Assembly (NCBI GenBank): GCA_018816585.1
Contig: JAHIVQ010000023.1
Span: 1-18,044, forward strand
Length of the DNA stretch: 18,044 nucleotides
DNA from: Nanobdellota archaeon
GTDB taxonomy: Archaea > Nanobdellota > Nanobdellia > SCGC-AAA011-G17 > JAFCDX01
Direction of reading: 5' to 3'
Each line of letters starts with the position of its first letter. Positions within the stretch are counted from its first letter, which is position 1. Shown here piece after piece: positions 15,527-18,044 of the stretch. The notes under the pieces are model-generated. The model made no database searches. It was not told where the DNA came from and saw only the letters and a list, made by a program, of their open reading frames with translations. A program made the translations under genes and the position numbers.

Positions 15527-16920
15527 AATTTTTACTTATAAACCCGCCAAGCTCGATAAAAATATATAAAACAGGTAAATTGAAGGCTGCTGTTTCTGAA
15601 ATGCCTCTTATTTCTTTAGCTTCATTAGCAGCTGTTCTTGAGCAGGAAAAAGTTGATACACAAGTTCTTGATCTTTCAACATCACTAGATCCATTAAAAG
15701 ATTTAAGTGAAAAACTTCAGGAATTTAATCCTGAATATCTTGGTGTGACATTTACAACTCCACTATACAATGAGGCAAAAGAAATTGCAAACATGGCAAA
15801 GAATTACAACAAAAAAATAATAACTATTGCAGGAGGAGTTCATCCAAGTGCACTTCCAAGAGAAACACTTGAAGAAACTAAATTTGATATAGTTGTTCTT
15901 GGAGAAGGAGAAGTAACACTAAAAGAATTAATAAAATCAAAACATCTAAAGGATATAAAAGGTATTGGTTATAAAGATAAAGAGGAAATTAAAATAAATC
16001 CAAGAAGAGAACTGATTAAGGATCTTGATACACTACCTTTACCAGCATGGCATTTATTTGATTTAAAAAAATATAAAGCAAGCAAATTGACAACGAGAAA
16101 CCAGCCAGTTGGTCCAATAGAAACAAGCAGAGGATGTGTTTATGGCTGCACTTATTGCAATAAAGATATTTTTGGAAGAACATTCAGATTTAAATCACCA
16201 GAAAAAGTTATCAAGGAAATTGAGCATATGCTAGATTCAGGGTTTAAAGAGATACATATATGGGATGATAATTTTTCGACAAAATTAGACAGGGCAAAAA
16301 AAATATGTGACTTGATAATTGAAAAAGGATTAAATAAAAAGTTTACATGGGTTCTGGCTTGTGGTGTAAGATGTGATTGTATTGATGAAGAATTTATAAG
16401 AAAAGTAAAAGAAGCAGGATGTTATTCTATTTATTTAGGAGTTGAAACAGGCAATCCAGAATTACTTAAAAAAATAAATAAAGGTGAAACTCTTGAACAG
16501 ATTAAAAAAGCATTTGATTTATGCAAAAAAGTAGGAATAGAAACTGTTGCTTTCTATATGTTAGGTTTGCCAGGAGAAACAATAGAAACTATGAATCAGA
16601 CAATAAAATTTTCAAAAGAACTTGATTCTGATTATGCAAAATTTACAATAACAGTACCCTTTCCTAGCACTCCATTATTTTATGAATGGGAAAAACAGGG
16701 AATAATAAAAACAAAAGACTGGTCAAAATATAATTTCCATAGTGCTTCAAAAGTCTATGATCATCCAAATTTATCATGGGATATTCTAGAAAAATACTAT
16801 CATAAAGCTTACAGAGAATTTTATTTCAGGCCAAGTTACTTGGCTAAAAGATTAATAAAAGATATCAAAGAGCACAGGCTTTTAACAGAAATTTATTATG
16901 CTTTTAAAACATTCATTTAG
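15523..16920 (+). CDS. Cobalamin-binding-domain radical SAM enzyme, copy 4
   Basis: A 465-residue protein. The B12-type domain has MPLISLASLAAVLE (27-40), AGGVHPSALPRE (103-114) and GEGE (127-130). The linker LPLPAWHLFDLKKY (171-184) is close to that of copy 2 (LPNPAWHLLNFNLY), suggesting these are nearest paralogues. The cluster motif is TSRGCVYGCTYC with C205, C209 and C212 (CX3CX2C), then IWDDNFST, GVETGNPELL and LGLPGET as expected for SAM binding. The C-terminus has REFYFRPSYLAKR. Its ATG overlaps the previous stop as ATGA. Leucine CTT codons are frequent here and in copy 3 but, by my reading, absent from the gene at 172, which may mean a different origin. Substrate unknown. Confidence 0.88.
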   Translation: MKFLLINPPSSIKIYKTGKLKAAVSEMPLISLASLAAVLEQEKVDTQVLDLSTSLDPLKDLSEKLQEFNPEYLGVTFTTPLYNEAKEIANMAKNYNKKIITIAGGVHPSALPRETLEETKFDIVVLGEGEVTLKELIKSKHLKDIKGIGYKDKEEIKINPRRELIKDLDTLPLPAWHLFDLKKYKASKLTTRNQPVGPIETSRGCVYGCTYCNKDIFGRTFRFKSPEKVIKEIEHMLDSGFKEIHIWDDNFSTKLDRAKKICDLIIEKGLNKKFTWVLACGVRCDCIDEEFIRKVKEAGCYSIYLGVETGNPELLKKINKGETLEQIKKAFDLCKKVGIETVAFYMLGLPGETIETMNQTIKFSKELDSDYAKFTITVPFPSTPLFYEWEKQGIIKTKDWSKYNFHSASKVYDHPNLSWDILEKYYHKAYREFYFRPSYLAKRLIKDIKEHRLLTEIYYAFKTFI

Positions 16921-16927
16921 AAATATT

Positions 16928-16935
16928 TTTAAATA
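16928..16935 (+). promoter_or_regulatory. Consensus TATA box for the small membrane protein gene
   Basis: TTTAAATA, a full match to the archaeal consensus, centred about 36 nt before the TTG start. This is about 10 nt further than at the other genes, which leaves room for a short leader carrying a Shine-Dalgarno. Confidence 0.6.
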
Positions 16936-16953
16936 ATAAAAACAAAGATATTT

Positions 16954-16963
16954 AGGAGGTGAT
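16954..16963 (+). promoter_or_regulatory. Perfect Shine-Dalgarno that fixes the TTG start at 16967
   Basis: AGGAGGTGAT is fully complementary to the conserved 3' tail of 16S rRNA (ATCACCTCCT) and ends 3 nt before TTG. It is the only convincing, properly spaced ribosome binding site in the window and makes TTG at 16967 the start; the nearby ATG at 16971 is out of frame. Confidence 0.8.
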
Positions 16964-16966
16964 AGT

Positions 16967-17362
16967 TTGAATGCACTAGAAATAATATTAGTAATAATAT
17001 TGATCTGGGGAGTAATAAAATTAACTTTATTCTATTCTTTAAACAGAAAATTTGCCATGAAGTGGTTAAACTTTGTTTTTAGGAAAAAAGGAGTAGAAAA
17101 AATTTACATGTTGCTTGAATTGGTGCTTCTTATTGCATTAATGTTTTTTTTGATTATAAGAGGATTTGATGCAATCAGTAGTATAACTGCTTTCTTCATA
17201 GGATTATTAGTAATGGGATTGTATTTATTACCTTATCCTAAAGAAATGAAGGCTCTAGGAAAAGCAATTATTGAACATCCAGAAAGAGCATGGTTATCAA
17301 CACTAATAATGATGGTATTGATGATTTGGGCATTATATGTGCTTATATCTCCTTTAATTTAA
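16967..17362 (+). CDS. Small four-helix membrane protein of unknown function
   Basis: A 131-residue protein read from TTG. Four hydrophobic segments are visible at about 5-23, 45-65, 69-89 and 109-130. Basic residues lie between helices 1 and 2 (R27, K28, K32, R39-K41), suggesting that loop is cytoplasmic. A short polar loop with KEMKALGKAIIEHPERAW (92-109) precedes the last helix. I do not recognise the family and see no catalytic motif. It is not an obvious GtrA protein. The gene has a consensus TATA box, a perfect Shine-Dalgarno and a T-rich terminator, so it is probably an independently regulated single gene rather than a member of the glycan operon upstream. Confidence 0.75.
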   Translation: MNALEIILVIILIWGVIKLTLFYSLNRKFAMKWLNFVFRKKGVEKIYMLLELVLLIALMFFLIIRGFDAISSITAFFIGLLVMGLYLLPYPKEMKALGKAIIEHPERAWLSTLIMMVLMIWALYVLISPLI

Positions 17363-17383
17363 TTCTTTTTTTATTTTTATTTA
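17363..17383 (+). terminator. Oligo-T terminator
   Basis: Directly after the stop codon (17360-17362) comes a pyrimidine tract with long T-runs broken only by a C and single A bases. Such U-rich 3' ends without a hairpin are the usual archaeal intrinsic terminator. Confidence 0.65.
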
Positions 17384-17398
17384 CAGAAATAGGTCAAA

Positions 17399-17406
17399 TT
17401 TATAAA
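17399..17406 (+). promoter_or_regulatory. TATA box for the truncated GT4 gene
   Basis: TTTATAAA centred about 25 nt before the ATG at 17428. The promoter looks intact although the gene is not. Confidence 0.6.
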
Positions 17407-17427
17407 TGCCTTAAGAATTATTATTCT

Positions 17428-17616
17428 ATGAAAATAGCACTAATCTGCCCTTATTCATATCCAAGCATATGTGGAGTCTGGAATAGAGTATATGAGATAG
17501 CAAAAAGACTTTCTAAAAACAATGAAATACATGTTTTTTCAACAAATGAGATAAAAGGCACTGATAAAAAATCATTAGATTACGAGCTCTATCAGGGCAT
17601 ACATATTTTTGAATAA
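17428..17616 (+). pseudogene. Truncated GT4-family glycosyltransferase (N-terminal 62 residues only)
   Basis: From the ATG at 17428 the peptide starts MKIALICPYSYPSICGVWNR, then VYEIAKRLSKNNEIHVFSTN. This is the classic N-terminal Rossmann half-domain start of GT4 glycosyltransferases: strand 1, a Pro-rich loop, a G-V/x-x-x-V helix and strand 2. A complete GT4 has roughly 350-400 residues; this frame ends at residue 62 with TAA followed at once by TAG. I checked the next 65 nt in the other two plus frames and found only short peptides with stops, so a single frameshift does not restore it. The next gene has its own promoter 37 nt after the stop. The simplest reading is loss of the 3' part by insertion or rearrangement; the start upstream of 17428 is excluded because a TATA box and terminator lie there. 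Confidence 0.72.
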
Positions 17617-17652
17617 TAGATCTAAGTTTACTTGTATAATGGACGCATAAGG

Positions 17653-17660
17653 TTTATAAA
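17653..17660 (+). promoter_or_regulatory. TATA box for the homing-endonuclease-repeat gene
   Basis: TTTATAAA centred about 25 nt before the ATG at 17682, giving the same leaderless geometry as the glycan genes, so the gene looks expressed in the host's own style. Confidence 0.6.
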
Positions 17661-17681
17661 ATACTAAAACATAAGTAGAAT

Positions 17682-18044
17682 ATGAATAATAAATATAACA
17701 AAAAGGAATTAATATATTTATTAAGAAAAAAGGTCAAAGAACTAAAAAGGACTCCAAAAGCAAAAGAGATAAATGAAGATAAAGATTGCCCTCACTCAGA
17801 TACATATATTCAACACTTTGGTTCTTGGAATAATGCATTAATTAAAAGTGGGCTTAAAATTAATAAGAAAATTTATTCTAAAGGAGAAATACTAAATTTT
17901 CTAAAAAATAAAATAAAAGAATTAGGTAAAGTTCCATCGGTTAGAGAAATTAATAAATATAAAAATTTTCCGAGTGAAATTGTTTTTAGGAGATATTTTG
18001 GAAGATATAATGGTGCATTAAAAGAAATAGGATTTAAACCAAAT
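17682..18044 (+). CDS. Protein with homing-endonuclease-associated (HNH-associated) repeats, partial
   Basis: An ATG at 17682 opens a frame of 121 codons that is still open at the window end. It contains two copies of one repeat of about 55-60 residues. Copy 1 (about 8-58) has LLRKKVKELKRTPKAKEIN then YIQHFGSWNNALIKSGLK. Copy 2 (about 68-120) has FLKNKIKELGKVPSVREIN then VFRRYFGRYNGALKEIGFK. The pattern (helix with K-E-L, G/R-x-P-[ST], R/K-E-I-N, then [RQ]-x-F-G-[SR]-[WY]-N-x-A-L-x-x-x-G) matches the homing endonuclease associated repeat (Pfam HNH_repeat), a DNA-binding module found alone or before nuclease domains in archaea and their viruses. No nuclease motif is within the visible part. 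It directly follows the truncated GT4, suggesting mobile or recombining DNA. Confidence 0.8.
   Translation, partial: MNNKYNKKELIYLLRKKVKELKRTPKAKEINEDKDCPHSDTYIQHFGSWNNALIKSGLKINKKIYSKGEILNFLKNKIKELGKVPSVREINKYKNFPSEIVFRRYFGRYNGALKEIGFKPN

Noticed and set aside
7562..16920. Identifying the B12-type radical SAM copies as the tetraether-lipid enzymes GrsA/GrsB or calditol synthase
   Set aside because: They share only general superfamily motifs. The glycan gene context and lack of a decisive signature do not support any specific lipid enzyme name.
17290..17427. N-terminal extension of the GT4 fragment upstream of 17428
   Set aside because: The stretch overlaps the membrane protein gene in another frame and includes an oligo-T terminator and a TATA box. 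GT4 homology begins at MKIALICPYS.
17617..17681. Simple frameshift in the GT4 gene
   Set aside because: The other two forward frames after 17616 give only short peptides ending in stops and no GT4-like sequence, so truncation rather than a single indel is more likely.
1..18044. CRISPR array, tRNA, rRNA or recognisable riboswitch
   Set aside because: No regularly spaced direct repeats, no tRNA-like GGTTCRANYCC segment and no GC-rich structured islands of the kind that stand out in AT-rich archaeal genomes were seen. All gaps are under about 80 bp.

Overview
The window looks like a chromosome segment from an AT-rich archaeon. The evidence is transcriptional. Eight operon heads or single genes start 23-27 nt downstream of the centre of a TATA-like box (TTTATAAA, TTTAAAWW and similar) with almost no room for a leader. 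Most internal genes lack a Shine-Dalgarno site, and the one clear terminator is an oligo-T tract. The proteins (dolichol-phosphate-type glycosyltransferases, many radical SAM enzymes, heavy use of ATA and AGA codons) fit this. A DPANN lineage such as Woesearchaeota/Pacearchaeota is my tentative guess from style only; no marker gene is present.

From 1 to about 17.6 kb this is a surface-glycan/glycolipid locus. At the left edge the first 33 codons of a probable flippase run off the window on the minus strand. Divergent from it is a tightly overlapping trio (172-2790): Gfo/Idh/MocA dehydrogenase, hexapeptide-repeat N-acyltransferase and DegT/StrS aminotransferase. This is the WbpB/WbpD/WbpE set that turns a UDP-HexNAc(A) into a 2,3-diacetamido sugar, used in archaeal N-glycans and bacterial O-antigens. 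Next come small units on alternating strands: a minus-strand GT2 (2792-3631); a B12-binding radical SAM enzyme plus methyltransferase (3683-5741); a minus-strand pair of SPASM radical SAM enzyme and ALG5/DPM1-like GT2 (5742-7482); a second B12-binding radical SAM enzyme (7562-8965); an operon of GT39-like membrane glycosyltransferase, DPM1-like GT2 and zinc-ribbon methyltransferase (9005-12714); and an FAD-dependent amine-oxidase-fold protein followed by two more B12-binding radical SAM enzymes (12757-16920).

The right edge differs. A small four-helix membrane protein has a perfect Shine-Dalgarno and a TTG start (16967-17362). After an oligo-T terminator comes the first 62 codons of a GT4 glycosyltransferase that stops abruptly. 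Then a gene with two homing-endonuclease-associated repeats begins at 17682 and runs off the window.

Plausible joint role (inference): polyprenyl-phosphate sugars made by the GT2 enzymes are handed to the GT39 protein outside the membrane, a diacetamido sugar is supplied by the trio, and two methyltransferases plus five radical SAM enzymes modify the glycan or its lipid carrier. The most unusual aspect is the density of cobalamin-type radical SAM enzymes (four in 13 kb), one with an aberrant CX4CX2C cluster motif.
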